Shown here: piece after piece, positions 45,260-54,611 of the stretch
Layout: each line of letters begins with the position of its first letter
How positions within the stretch are numbered: position 1 is the stretch's first letter
Origin: Vicinamibacterales bacterium
GTDB taxonomy: Bacteria > Acidobacteriota > Vicinamibacteria > Vicinamibacterales > UBA8438
Length of the DNA: 64,000 nt
Direction: 5' to 3'
Assembly (NCBI GenBank): GCA_937766455.1
Contig: CALLXD010000016.1
Location: 1 to 64,000 of the forward strand
Made by a program: the position numbers and the translations under genes
Notes under the pieces: generated by a model
Database searches by the model: none
Told to the model about the DNA's origin: nothing
Seen by the model: only the letters and a program-made list of their open reading frames with translations

Positions 45260-46854
45260 GGGTGCTCTTTGTCCTCCAGTACCCGGGGTATCTCCGGTAC
45301 TTCGACTCGGTGCTGGAGGGGCTGTGTCAGCGTGGCCACGAAGTCGCCGTGGCCTTTGACTTGCCACACAAACAATCTGAAGGGCTTCGGGCCCTCGACA
45401 CGATCGACGGCGAGATTGAGCTGCTCGGGATGGTGCCTCGGCGGCCGGATATCTGGGCCCGCGTCGCGCGCGGCGTGCGTGGCTCCATCGACTACGCGCG
45501 GTACTTGCATCCTCGGTTCGAGCATGCGCCGTATCTGCGCGATCGCATGCGCAAGGCGCTGCCGCCCCTCACGCGGTTCTTGGGACGATGGACCACCACT
45601 ACCGCAGGGCGGACCCGCCGCCTGATCCGTCTGTTCCAAACGTGCGACCGGGTGATACCCAGTAGCCCCGTCCTCGAGACGTTCTTGCGCCAGGCCCGCC
45701 CGGATGTCTTGGTCGTCTCACCGCTCGTGACCGACCAGTCACCTCAAGTTGACCTGATCAAGGCGGCGCGGAAGGTGGGTGTGTGTAGTGCGCTGTGCGT
45801 TGCCTCGTGGGATCACCTCACGACCAAAGGGCTGATGCGAATTCAGCCCGATCTGGTGGCACTGTGGAACCATGACCAGCGTCGAGAGGCCATCGACTTT
45901 CACGGGGCTGACGACGAACGGATCGTGGTCACCGGCGCACAGTGTTTCGATCGCTGGTTCGCCAGAACTCCTCGCAGGTCGCGCGAGGCGTTCTGCCATG
46001 CGGCGGGCTTGGATCCGAAGCGCCCGTTTGTGGTGTTTGCGGGGTCGACTGCTTCCATTTCAGCGCCCGAGGCCGAGGTTAGGTTCGTCAAGCGTTGGAT
46101 CGAGGCGGTGCGGCAGGGACCTGGGTCCCTCGCCGAGGTGGGGATTCTGATCCGTCCTCATCCCTACAATTCCGCCCATTGGAGCAAGGTCGACGTGGGG
46201 GCATACCCCGGGGTCACGGTGTATCCTCGTCACGAGGCCAATCCAGTCGACAATGACGACCGCGCCGACTATTACGACACACTGCATCACGGGGCGGCCC
46301 TCGTCGGGATCAATACGTCGGCGATGATCGAGGCCGGTATTCAGGACCGACCGGTATTCACCGTCGTCGATTCGTCGTTCGACGACACCCAAACCGGGAC
46401 GCTGCACTTCCGCTATCTCCTGCCGGAGAACGGCGGTCATCTCCAGCGAGCCACGTCGCTGGAGGAGCATGCCCGGCAGCTGTCGACGTCCATCGACGAG
46501 GGCGCTGCGCCGTCATCCCGCCAGTTCATCGAGAGGTTCGTACGTCCGAATGGGCTGGATACGGCGTCCACGCCACAGTTAGTGACCGCGCTTGAAGGGC
46601 TCGGCGACGCGGCGCCGAGCCAGCCAGACAGTGTGCCCCTGTATCTGTGGCCACTCTGGGCCGCGTTGTGGGCGATAGCGGCGGCGGCCGACGCGCCGCA
46701 CGCCAGACGGCGCTGGCTGAAGGCACGGCACCGCATCAAAGGACAGCTGTGGCGGGCTTTCAAGACGAAGCGTAAAGACTTCAGGAAATGGCGAGAACGT
46801 CGGCGGCGCATGGCCAAGAAGGCCAGGGCCAACGCGCGTGGTGGCACCGTATGA
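45256..46854 (+). CDS. GT-B-like glycan transferase (paralogue of 42555 N-terminus)
   Basis: This 532-residue protein starts at GTG 45256 with RVLFVLQYPGYLRYFDSVL. It matches the N-terminal half of the preceding protein: CVASWDHLTTKGLMRIQPD, IVVTGAQCFDRWFART, ILIRPHPYNSAHWSK, GINTSAMIEAGIQDRPVF and GTLHFRYLLPENGGHL. It lacks the C-terminal module and ends in a basic region (RRRMAKKARANARG) that could contact the membrane. The pair looks like a tandem duplication. The donor is unknown; related folds use CDP- or UDP-linked substrates. Confidence 0.7.
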   Translation: MRVLFVLQYPGYLRYFDSVLEGLCQRGHEVAVAFDLPHKQSEGLRALDTIDGEIELLGMVPRRPDIWARVARGVRGSIDYARYLHPRFEHAPYLRDRMRKALPPLTRFLGRWTTTTAGRTRRLIRLFQTCDRVIPSSPVLETFLRQARPDVLVVSPLVTDQSPQVDLIKAARKVGVCSALCVASWDHLTTKGLMRIQPDLVALWNHDQRREAIDFHGADDERIVVTGAQCFDRWFARTPRRSREAFCHAAGLDPKRPFVVFAGSTASISAPEAEVRFVKRWIEAVRQGPGSLAEVGILIRPHPYNSAHWSKVDVGAYPGVTVYPRHEANPVDNDDRADYYDTLHHGAALVGINTSAMIEAGIQDRPVFTVVDSSFDDTQTGTLHFRYLLPENGGHLQRATSLEEHARQLSTSIDEGAAPSSRQFIERFVRPNGLDTASTPQLVTALEGLGDAAPSQPDSVPLYLWPLWAALWAIAAAADAPHARRRWLKARHRIKGQLWRAFKTKRKDFRKWRERRRRMAKKARANARGGTV

Positions 46855-47921
46855 CTGATTCCGGTTCGACCACGGACCTGCTGGTCGCCGCCGACGCAGC
46901 GGCCGCGGCGTGGGAGGCGCGCCTTGCGGCCATGCGCGACCAACCGGTGTATCGCTCCTACGAGCGCACCCGGCGACGGGTGCTCGCTCTGTTGTCACTG
47001 GGGCGAAACCGGAGGCTAACGGGCCACGCGCCAAGTGACTATTGGTCTGGTGAACTGGACAAGTTCGAATACATGCTGGACGCCTCGCCCCTCATTGTCG
47101 AGAAGCTGAGACTTCACACCCACAACCTCACCGGGCTGCACGCGAACCAGTATCGAGATTCCCTACGAAAACATCGGCGCCGGTTCCGAGAGAAGCTCGA
47201 GGCCTTACGGGCATTGGATGAAGTCGACCTCTGGGTTCCCGAGCCACGGCTGCTCGGCGGCTTCGGGTTCGACATCGGCGGTCAACTCGTCAACCTCGAT
47301 ACGCTCAAGTTCTACGAGGTCCTGATCGCGATGCACCTGGGCGCCGTGCTCACTGAGTTGCGCGAGACGACGGAGCGTAAGCTCGTCTGGGAGATCGGCG
47401 CGGGGTGGGGCGGGTTCCCCTACCAGTTCAAGAAACAGTGTCCGAACGTCACGTACGTCATTACCGATTTTCCGGAGCTGTTTCTGTTCTCAGCGACGTA
47501 CCTGATGGCCGCCTTCCCCGAGGCGAAGGTCCGTTTCTTTGGCGAGGTCCCGGCCGAGGACACCTTCGACGGTTGGCGCGACCTGGATTTTATTTTCATT
47601 CCGGACACGTTCCACGCTACGTTGCGTCCCGAGCAGGTCGACCTGCTGATCAACATGGTCTCGTTTCAGGAGATGACGACTCAGCAGGTTGACGGGTACG
47701 TGCGCCGCGCCTTCGACCTCGGTTGTCCATACCTGTACAGCCTGAACCGGGATCGGTCGGGCCACAACGCCGAACTGACCAACGTGCGGTCGATCATTGA
47801 AAAATACTACTGGCCGCATCCGGTCGACATGTTGCCCGTGAGCTACACCAAAATGCTGAACGAGGACCCCGACGAAGGGGACAGTGGCTACAAGCATGTG
47901 GTCGGCTGGCGGCGCGTCTAA
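46851..47921 (+). CDS. Putative sugar O-methyltransferase
   Basis: From ATG 46851 the protein has 356 residues. Its core is LVWEIGAGWGGFPYQFKKQ (SAM motif I), VTYVITDFPELFLFSATYL and FIFIPDTFHATL, followed by INMVSFQEMTTQQVDGYV and PYLYSLNRDRSGHN. This combination belongs to the putative sugar O-methyltransferase family found in surface glycan clusters. The N-terminal region has KFEYMLDASP and HNLTGLHANQYR. It could methylate a glycan residue as a modification or as a chain cap. Confidence 0.8.
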   Translation: MTDSGSTTDLLVAADAAAAAWEARLAAMRDQPVYRSYERTRRRVLALLSLGRNRRLTGHAPSDYWSGELDKFEYMLDASPLIVEKLRLHTHNLTGLHANQYRDSLRKHRRRFREKLEALRALDEVDLWVPEPRLLGGFGFDIGGQLVNLDTLKFYEVLIAMHLGAVLTELRETTERKLVWEIGAGWGGFPYQFKKQCPNVTYVITDFPELFLFSATYLMAAFPEAKVRFFGEVPAEDTFDGWRDLDFIFIPDTFHATLRPEQVDLLINMVSFQEMTTQQVDGYVRRAFDLGCPYLYSLNRDRSGHNAELTNVRSIIEKYYWPHPVDMLPVSYTKMLNEDPDEGDSGYKHVVGWRRV

Positions 47922-47946
47922 GGCCACGAGTCGGGACACTGCCACT

Positions 47947-50154
47947 ATGACCTCGCCGCGGGTGGTGATCGGCGCGCCTCTCTACAACCACGCAGCAGAT
48001 CTGCCGGAGACCATCGAATCGCTACTGACGCAGTCGTACCGGGAGTTCACGTTGGTGTGTGTCGACGACCAATCCAGCGATGCGACCGGAGAGATCGTCG
48101 AATCGTACGCGGCTCGGGATTCCCGCATCGTCTACGTGCGGAATGCCACTCGACTGGGGATGATCGACAATTGGCGGCTGGCGTTCGACCTGGCCCTGGA
48201 GCAGAGTCCAGACGCGGCCTACTTTGCGTGGGCCAGCGATCACGATGTGTGGCATCCGCGGTGGTTGCGCGTGCTGGTCGATGTGCTCGATCGACACCCG
48301 GAGGTGGTGCTGGCGTATCCGCGCAACCGACGGATCGGGCCCGACGGCGTCGTCATCGACAAGCGTCCCTGGCAATTCGACACGGCCGGTGTCGACGCTC
48401 TGAGAGTCCGCTTCAGGCGGACGATGAGCGACATGTCTGCCGGCAACATGATCTACGGGTTGGGCCGTTCCGACGCGATCCGACGCGCCGGTGTGTTTCG
48501 CCACGTGTTGGTTCCAGACCGCTTGTTGCTCATGGAGTTGTCCCTGGAAGGGCAATTCAAACAGGTGCCGGAGGTGCTGTGGTTCCGGCGCTGGCACGGA
48601 CAGTTCTTCAGTTTGCAGCGACAGCGTCACGCATTCTTTCCGAACGGCCGGCCGCTGTACGCGTATGTGCCGTGGTGGATCAGTCACGCGAGCGCGCTGA
48701 CCTGGATTCTCGGCGTACGCGCCGCGCGAGCGCCCGGTATCGGTCGATGGGCGGGGGTCCGGCTCGGCGGTCGGTACTTGCGGCTGGCGGGACTGCTGCA
48801 TTTCCGGCAGGAGCTGAAGGCGTTCCGCATCGAACTGTTCGAGCGCGCGACGTTCCTGAAGCCGATCTACGTGCGGAGTCGGAATCTCTACCGGGGCGTC
48901 ATACGGCACACTGGGCTCGACGCGTTGTCGGGACGCTGGAGCAAATCGTTCGGTGACGCGATCCGGAGGCGGAGGCTGGTGCGACTGGTGAAACGAAAAG
49001 CGCGGACGGCGGCTAACGAGGCGATCGGTTCGGGGCGGTATCTGCTGCGTGCAGTACGTGCGCTCCCACTCATGCAGAGCCGGGTCATTCCGTGGCTCGT
49101 GCGTCAGGAGATCGACGAGGTGCCAGCGGGCCGCGAGGTCGGTTTGATGAAGCGGGCACTCCGAACGGTGGTCAAGAGCCGGAAGCCGATCATCGTGGGA
49201 CCGTGGCTGTCAGAGGTTGGGTTTGAGGTGTTGTACTGGATTCCATTCCTCACCTGGGCAGTGAAGGAGTTCGACATCGATCGCGACCGCCTGATCGTGG
49301 TCTCGCGCGGCGGAGCCGACGTCTGGTATCGGGACCTCGCCGAACACTACGAAGACATCTTCGACCTGATGTCGGTCAAGGATTACCGCCACCGCAACGA
49401 GGAGCGGTGGTCGGAGGGAGGCAATCAGAAACAGATGGCCCCCTCCGCATTCGATGACGATATTGTCGATCTCGTCAAGGCGCGACGTGGGCTGTCAGAC
49501 GTGGCCGTCTTGCATCCGTCGGTCATGTACCGCCTGTTTCGATATTTCTGGTACGGCAAGGGTGCGATCAGTCTGCTCGAGAAGCACGCGGTCTATCGTC
49601 CGATGCCTGCCATTGACCGCGGCCCCGCCCTGGAGGGGCTCCCCGCGGAATATGCCGCCGTGCGGTTCTACTTTCGACCCTCGTTTCCCGATTCAACGGA
49701 GAACCGCGCGCTGATTGGGCAGTTTGTCCAAGCGTTGTCCCGGCGGATGCCGGTGGTGTTGCTGAATCCGGGCCTGAGCCTCGATGACCATGAGGACTTC
49801 GACCCCGGGACCGGGAAGGGCGTGCACAAGATCGACCACCTGATGACGCCGACGACCAACCTGCAGGTGCAGAGTGCGGTCATCGCGCACGCGCGCGTTT
49901 TTGTTGGCACCTACGGCGGCTTGTCGTACCTGGGACCCTTCTATGGAGTACCCTCCATCGGGCTCTTTTCGTATGAGAGCGAGCTCGTAGCGACGCACCT
50001 GGACATATCCCGGCGGCTGTCCCGTCGTTTGGCAGCCCCGCTCGTCACGCTCGATATACGAGAAGTGGCGATGGTTGAGATGCTGTTCGATACCTTGCAC
50101 CGCGACAGCGGAACCACGAGCGCTCCGCGAGCGCCTGTGGCCCCGGCGTCCTGA
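47947..50154 (+). CDS. GT2 glycosyltransferase with C-terminal shared module
   Basis: The 735-residue protein starts at ATG 47947. Residues 1-270 are a GT2 domain: RVVIGAPLYNHAADLPETI, LVCVDDQSSDATGEIVESY, YFAWASDHDVWHPRWL (DxD-type SDHD) and later LEGQFKQVPEVLWFRRWHG. A basic helical linker follows. The module begins near 412 with PIIVGPWLSEVGFEVLYW and continues with LIVVSRGGADVWY, YRHRNEERWSEGGNQKQM, AVLHPSVMYRL, AAVRFYFRPSFP and VGTYGGLSYLGPFYGVPS. It is the best preserved of the three modules in this locus. Two transfer activities in one chain are possible. Confidence 0.75.
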   Translation: MTSPRVVIGAPLYNHAADLPETIESLLTQSYREFTLVCVDDQSSDATGEIVESYAARDSRIVYVRNATRLGMIDNWRLAFDLALEQSPDAAYFAWASDHDVWHPRWLRVLVDVLDRHPEVVLAYPRNRRIGPDGVVIDKRPWQFDTAGVDALRVRFRRTMSDMSAGNMIYGLGRSDAIRRAGVFRHVLVPDRLLLMELSLEGQFKQVPEVLWFRRWHGQFFSLQRQRHAFFPNGRPLYAYVPWWISHASALTWILGVRAARAPGIGRWAGVRLGGRYLRLAGLLHFRQELKAFRIELFERATFLKPIYVRSRNLYRGVIRHTGLDALSGRWSKSFGDAIRRRRLVRLVKRKARTAANEAIGSGRYLLRAVRALPLMQSRVIPWLVRQEIDEVPAGREVGLMKRALRTVVKSRKPIIVGPWLSEVGFEVLYWIPFLTWAVKEFDIDRDRLIVVSRGGADVWYRDLAEHYEDIFDLMSVKDYRHRNEERWSEGGNQKQMAPSAFDDDIVDLVKARRGLSDVAVLHPSVMYRLFRYFWYGKGAISLLEKHAVYRPMPAIDRGPALEGLPAEYAAVRFYFRPSFPDSTENRALIGQFVQALSRRMPVVLLNPGLSLDDHEDFDPGTGKGVHKIDHLMTPTTNLQVQSAVIAHARVFVGTYGGLSYLGPFYGVPSIGLFSYESELVATHLDISRRLSRRLAAPLVTLDIREVAMVEMLFDTLHRDSGTTSAPRAPVAPAS

Positions 50155-50192
50155 CGCGGCCACACTCACTCTGACTCGGACATCACACCGCG

Positions 50193-51311
50193 ATGATTCT
50201 TTCAACCGACGATCTCAAGAACTATCACGGCCGCGTCGCGATGGTCGACGGCGCGTTCGATCCACTGCACCACGGTCACATCGCGTACTTTCGCGCGGCA
50301 CGCGCGGTGGGGGCGAAGCTGCTGTGCAACATCGCGCCAGACAGCTACGTGTCGGCGAAGCACCCGCCGTTGCTTGAGGCATCTCGTCGCGCCCAGGTGA
50401 TCGATGCGCTGGCTGACATCGACTACACGCATGTCAGCCAGTCAGACACCGAAACCGTGCTGCGCGAGCTGCGCCCCACCCACTACATCAAGGGTGCGGA
50501 CTGGGCCGGGCGCCTGCCACCCGAGCAGGAGCGAATCTGCGCGGAACAGGGCACCGAGATTGTCTTGCTCGATACGGTCCGCGATTCGTCTACGGAACTG
50601 TTGCGTCGATACCGCCCGCCGTCGCCCGATGGCGAGGGTGAAGTGAGCGCGTTCGAACAGCTCGTGGCCGACCAGCGCCCCGTCGAGTCTGGCCACTATG
50701 ACGCCGAGTATTTCGTGAGCGACTGGCGCGAGGGGAACAACGACTACACGATCGAGGCGCGTCGAAAAATAGAAGGACGCCATCCCGCCGTCATCAAAGA
50801 GGTGTTCGAGCCGACCCGAGTGTTGGACGTGGGATGCGGTCCCGGTGTCTTGTTGTTTCTGTTACAGGAACAGGGCGTGCTGGCGGACGGAGTCGACTTC
50901 AGCCCGAGTTGCAAGGAACTCGCTCCGCCAGAGGTCAAGGAGCGGATCAAGATCGGCACCACGGCGGACCACGCGCTGTTCGCCGACGACTCGTACGACC
51001 TCGTCATCTGTCGTGAGGTGATGGAGCATCTGACCGTGCTCCAGGTCCGGGATACGGTCCGCAACCTGTGCCGGGTCAGTTCGCGGTATGTCTATGTCAC
51101 GACCCGGTTTCACCCGAACCCGGCCGGGCTGCTGGATGTGACGACGCAGTTTGAGGTCGACCCTTCGCACATCACGCTACTCAACAAGGACTTCCTGCGG
51201 GTCATGTTCGTGCTCGAGGGGTTTCGGAGACGGCTCGATCTGGAGTCCGCCATTGACTGGATGGGCAAGGGTCGGGTGCTCGTGTACGAGAGATCGGGGT
51301 CGTCAGAGTGA
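50193..51311 (+). CDS. Cytidylyltransferase-methyltransferase fusion
   Basis: The 372-residue protein has two domains. Residues 10-145 are a nucleotidyltransferase of the TagD/RfaE2 type: VAMVDGAFDPLHHGHIAYF with the HxGH motif HHGH, YIKGADWAG and VRDSSTELLRRY (SST motif). From about 165 a class I methyltransferase follows: RVLDVGCGPGVLLFLLQEQ (motif I), DGVDFSPSC, and YDLVICREVMEHL. The combination could activate a sugar or polyol phosphate with a nucleotide and methylate the same or a related product. It overlaps the next gene by GTGA. Confidence 0.75.
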   Translation: MILSTDDLKNYHGRVAMVDGAFDPLHHGHIAYFRAARAVGAKLLCNIAPDSYVSAKHPPLLEASRRAQVIDALADIDYTHVSQSDTETVLRELRPTHYIKGADWAGRLPPEQERICAEQGTEIVLLDTVRDSSTELLRRYRPPSPDGEGEVSAFEQLVADQRPVESGHYDAEYFVSDWREGNNDYTIEARRKIEGRHPAVIKEVFEPTRVLDVGCGPGVLLFLLQEQGVLADGVDFSPSCKELAPPEVKERIKIGTTADHALFADDSYDLVICREVMEHLTVLQVRDTVRNLCRVSSRYVYVTTRFHPNPAGLLDVTTQFEVDPSHITLLNKDFLRVMFVLEGFRRRLDLESAIDWMGKGRVLVYERSGSSE

Positions 51312-52258
51312 GCGAGCGGACCATGAGTCGGCCCGGGCGTGCGGATGGCGTGCTCGGCTATCATCTCAATCCCCTGACCTGCGGGGTCGCGAAGTTCAAC
51401 CTGCTTCTGGCGCGTCACCTCGAGGTGCCGATGCTGAGTCTGTTCGACGACCAGGCTGCCTCGATGGCGCATCCCGTGCTGTCGCTGAAGCAGTCCGAGT
51501 TTTCGGACGCCGACAGCGCGACACTCGCCCAGCTGCTCGACACGGCGTCGTGGCGGCACGGGTTCAGTCTGTTTCTGCACGCGTGGACCGATACGGACGT
51601 CGAGCGGACGTTGTTGTCGCGGGCCGCCACGGTGTACTGCGGCAATGCGGAGCTTGTCGCCAAATTACGAGTGCACCGACCCGATGTACAGGACTCCTGG
51701 TGCCCATCCACCTTGCTTGAGCCGCAGCGCTTTCGGTCGGGAGGACTCTCCGTGTTCGCGTTTGGTATGGCGCACAAAGTGCGGTCTGAGCTGCATCGGA
51801 CAGTGCACGCGTTGCTTGAGCGGACGGGCCAGTCGTACTCCGTGTATCTGTCGACGGCGTTGCACGAGGGCACCGCGTTCGATGAGCGGTTCACGGTGGT
51901 GTTCGATGAGCTGCAGGAGATCTACGGTGACCACATCTTCTTTCTTGGCTACATGTCCGACACCGCGGTCTACAACTACTTGATCGATACAACGTTCTTC
52001 GCCGCGTTCTTCGACAAAGGGGTGCGGGCCAACAACACAACGGTCAACGCCGCGATGGAGTGCGGGTCGGTCGTGCTAACCAATTTCGACGACTATTCCC
52101 CCTCGGTCTTCGACCACATGCACAATGTGATCGACATTCATCGGTGCGAGACGCTGCCGACGGATCCGGAGACGCTGCAGTCAATCGGCGATCGCGCGCA
52201 GACGACGGCGTCCGGCGCATTGGGTTGGGGCGCGCTGGTGTCCCAGATGCGCGGCTAG
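51308..52258 (+). CDS. Glycosyltransferase-like protein (GT4-type fold)
   Basis: This 316-residue protein begins GVLGYHLNPLTCGVAKFNLLL, where the GVAKF segment resembles the N-terminal loop of GT4 enzymes, and has FAFGMAHKVRSELHRTVHALL, YLSTALHEGTAF and AAFFDKGVRANNTTVNAAME with CGSVVLTNFDDY. The last segment fits the donor-binding helix of GT-B enzymes (E-x(7)-E replaced in part). It starts at GTG 51308. The family assignment is moderate and the sugar is unknown. Confidence 0.55.
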   Translation: MSERTMSRPGRADGVLGYHLNPLTCGVAKFNLLLARHLEVPMLSLFDDQAASMAHPVLSLKQSEFSDADSATLAQLLDTASWRHGFSLFLHAWTDTDVERTLLSRAATVYCGNAELVAKLRVHRPDVQDSWCPSTLLEPQRFRSGGLSVFAFGMAHKVRSELHRTVHALLERTGQSYSVYLSTALHEGTAFDERFTVVFDELQEIYGDHIFFLGYMSDTAVYNYLIDTTFFAAFFDKGVRANNTTVNAAMECGSVVLTNFDDYSPSVFDHMHNVIDIHRCETLPTDPETLQSIGDRAQTTASGALGWGALVSQMRG

Positions 52259-52562
52259 CGGTCCGTGGCGAGAGTCCAGCGTCGCACCGAGACCCTGGGT
52301 TCGCAGTACCGGGCCGGCCCGGTGCCAGGCGAGAAGAGCGAGAGACCGGCAGAATGTGACCGATGAACGATGCAGGTCGGCCGGATTCAGCGTCGGTCGA
52401 ATGCAGCGGGACAACGGCACACATGGGGCGTGTGTGACCGCGGAAAAAGCACATGGACGCGGATGCCCGCCGCGAACGTAAGAGGCGAACCACGGCCGCG
52501 GGGTACCCGTGTCGTGTACGGCCCACCGTTTTCACTGACACCTCGACGAGGAGGACCGGACG
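52259..52562 (+). other. Intergenic region before neuB
   Basis: About 300 bases without a convincing gene. The end carries the strong ribosome binding site GAGGAGGA eight bases before neuB. No clear promoter, terminator hairpin or repeat was recognised, though the gap suggests a separate transcription unit starts here. Confidence 0.4.
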
Positions 52563-53633
52563 ATGTCGCGCGAATTGAAGCTGGGACGGCAGGTCGTCAA
52601 CGATGACAGCCCCGTGTACGTCATTGCCGAGGTCGGGCATAACCACCAGGGCAATATCGAGACGGCGAAAGAAATGTTCCGGCAGGCGCAGTCCTGCGGA
52701 GCCAGCGCGGTCAAGTTGCAGAAACGGGACAACCGGGGGCTCTTTACCCAGGCCGCTTTCGACAAGCCGTACGAGAACGAGAATAGCTTCGGCGCCACCT
52801 ACGGCGAGCACCGCGAGGCCCTCGAATTTGGCCGCGACGAGTATGCCGAGCTGAAGGTGTACGCGGCCGAGTTGGGGCTCGATTTCTTTGCCACCGCGTT
52901 TGACATCCAGAGTGCGGACTTTCTTGAAGCGTTGGAGATGCCCGCGTACAAGATCGCGTCCGGCGACCTGCGGAATCTACCGCTCATGCGCCATGTGGCC
53001 GCGTTCGGGAAGCCGATCATCGTGAGCACCGGCGGGGGCACCTTGGATGACGTCGAACGTGCCTATGAGGCCGTCATGGCGATCAATACGCAGCTCTGCA
53101 TCATGCAGTGCACCTGCGGCTATCCAGTGGAGTTCGACGAACTCAATTTACGGGTCATCGAGGCCTATCGCGAGCGATTCCCAGACATCGTCATCGGGTA
53201 CTCGGGGCACGATAACGGTATTGCCATGCCGGTGGTGTCGTATGTGCTGGGGGCGCGGATCATCGAGAAGCACTTCACGTTGAACCGGGCGATGAAAGGG
53301 ACGGACAACGTCTTCTCGCTCGAGCCGGTGGGCATGCGGAAAATGATTCGTGACCTGGACCGCGCCAGACGCGGTCTGGGAGACGGCAAGAAGGTCGTGT
53401 TTGCCAGCGAAGCAGGACCTGTATTGAAGATGGGCAAGAAGCTCGTCGCGGCGCAGGACCTGCCGGCCGGACGGCGGCTGACCGAGGACGACGTGGCCGT
53501 CAAGTCGCCTGGTGACGGGCTCGCGCCCGTCGAGATCGGCCGAGTGATCGGGGCGGTGACCAAAGTGGCGCTCGCCAAGGACGACTCGCTGTCGCTCGAG
53601 CAGCTTGAGCTTTCAGATAAGGCCGTGAGTTAG
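52563..53633 (+). CDS. neuB: N-acetylneuraminate synthase-like NeuB
   Basis: NeuB-family enzymes condense phosphoenolpyruvate with an aldose to make a nonulosonic or related keto-acid sugar. The 356 residues have VYVIAEVGHNHQGNIETA, AVKLQKRDNRGLF, FFATAFDIQSADFLE, AYKIASGDLRNLPL, IVSTGGGTLDDVE and IGYSGHDNGIAMPVVS with a metal-site histidine, then IIEKHFTLNRAMKGTDN. A C-terminal SAF domain starts near 285 (LVAAQDLPAGRRLTEDDVA), as in NeuB and SpsE. A strong ribosome binding site precedes it. It heads the NeuB-SDR-ALDH-NeuA-transketolase series. Confidence 0.92.
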   Translation: MSRELKLGRQVVNDDSPVYVIAEVGHNHQGNIETAKEMFRQAQSCGASAVKLQKRDNRGLFTQAAFDKPYENENSFGATYGEHREALEFGRDEYAELKVYAAELGLDFFATAFDIQSADFLEALEMPAYKIASGDLRNLPLMRHVAAFGKPIIVSTGGGTLDDVERAYEAVMAINTQLCIMQCTCGYPVEFDELNLRVIEAYRERFPDIVIGYSGHDNGIAMPVVSYVLGARIIEKHFTLNRAMKGTDNVFSLEPVGMRKMIRDLDRARRGLGDGKKVVFASEAGPVLKMGKKLVAAQDLPAGRRLTEDDVAVKSPGDGLAPVEIGRVIGAVTKVALAKDDSLSLEQLELSDKAVS

Positions 53634-53652
53634 ATTCGCGGGTTAGATTCGG

Positions 53653-54489
53653 ATGGACGATCAGTTTAGGCTCGACAACACCGTCGCTGTAGTGACGGGC
53701 GCTTCCGGCAACCTGGGGCCCATTTGGGTGGGAGCCCTTCTGGACGCGGGCGCGCGGGTGTTCGCGCTCGACCTGGAGCGGGCGGTGGTGAGCCCAGGTC
53801 TGGATGCGCTGTTGGAGCGGTATGCGCAGCCGACATCGTCCACGCCCGGTCCGCGGCTACGTCTCCACCGCGCCGACGTGATGGACAAGGAGTCGCTGGT
53901 CGCGGCCCAGGCGGCGTGCGCCGAGTCAATGGGAGTGGCGACGGTTCTGGTCAACAACGCGGGCATTGACCAGCCGGCCTCGACAGACGGGGCGACCTCC
54001 TACCGGATGGAGGATGTCCCGATGGCCGCCAGCCGGGCGATTCTCGAGGTCAATACCCTGGGGACGTTTCAGGTGTCGCAGGTGTTTGGGGCCGAGATGG
54101 TCAAGGCGCGGCGTGGCTCGATCATCAACATCGGATCGCTCTATGCCAGTGTGTCCCCGGACCTCCGACTCTATGCGCACATGAACCTGGACCCCCCATT
54201 CCTGAAACCACCGGCTTACGGTGCATCGAAAGCGGCCGTGGTGAACCTCACCCGGTATCTGGCCACTGCGTGGGGACCATACGGCGTGCGGGTGAATACG
54301 CTGTCCCCCGGGGGCGTGCTCGGTGCTCAAGACCCGGAGTTTCAGCGTCAATTCAACGACCGGGTGCCCCTCGGCCGCATGGCTGAGGCCAACGATCTGA
54401 CCGGGCCACTCCGGTTCCTGGCCTCTGAGGCCTCGGCCTATATCACCGGCAGTGAGCTGCGGGTCGACGGCGGATTCACCGCTTGGTAG
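53653..54489 (+). CDS. SDR-family oxidoreductase
   Basis: This 278-residue short-chain dehydrogenase has the cofactor loop VAVVTGASGNLGPIWVGA, VLVNNAGIDQP, the catalytic serine in IINIGSLYASV, and the catalytic YGASKAAVVNL. It ends SEASAYITGSELRVDGGF. An unusual insert (LRLYAHMNLDPPFLKPPA) lies between the serine and tyrosine motifs. Cofactor preference is not certain. Its place after neuB suggests reduction of a keto-sugar or sugar-acid intermediate. Confidence 0.88.
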   Translation: MDDQFRLDNTVAVVTGASGNLGPIWVGALLDAGARVFALDLERAVVSPGLDALLERYAQPTSSTPGPRLRLHRADVMDKESLVAAQAACAESMGVATVLVNNAGIDQPASTDGATSYRMEDVPMAASRAILEVNTLGTFQVSQVFGAEMVKARRGSIINIGSLYASVSPDLRLYAHMNLDPPFLKPPAYGASKAAVVNLTRYLATAWGPYGVRVNTLSPGGVLGAQDPEFQRQFNDRVPLGRMAEANDLTGPLRFLASEASAYITGSELRVDGGFTAW

Positions 54490-54611
54490 CGCTAGAACTG
54501 AGGCCGTCCGCCCCGACGCTGCCCCGGCAGGGTCTTGAGGTCCACCCAGGCGACCGGGTCTGAAAGCCCGGCCCCCTCAGTCTCCACACACTCCAGGAGG
54601 ACCACATCGCG

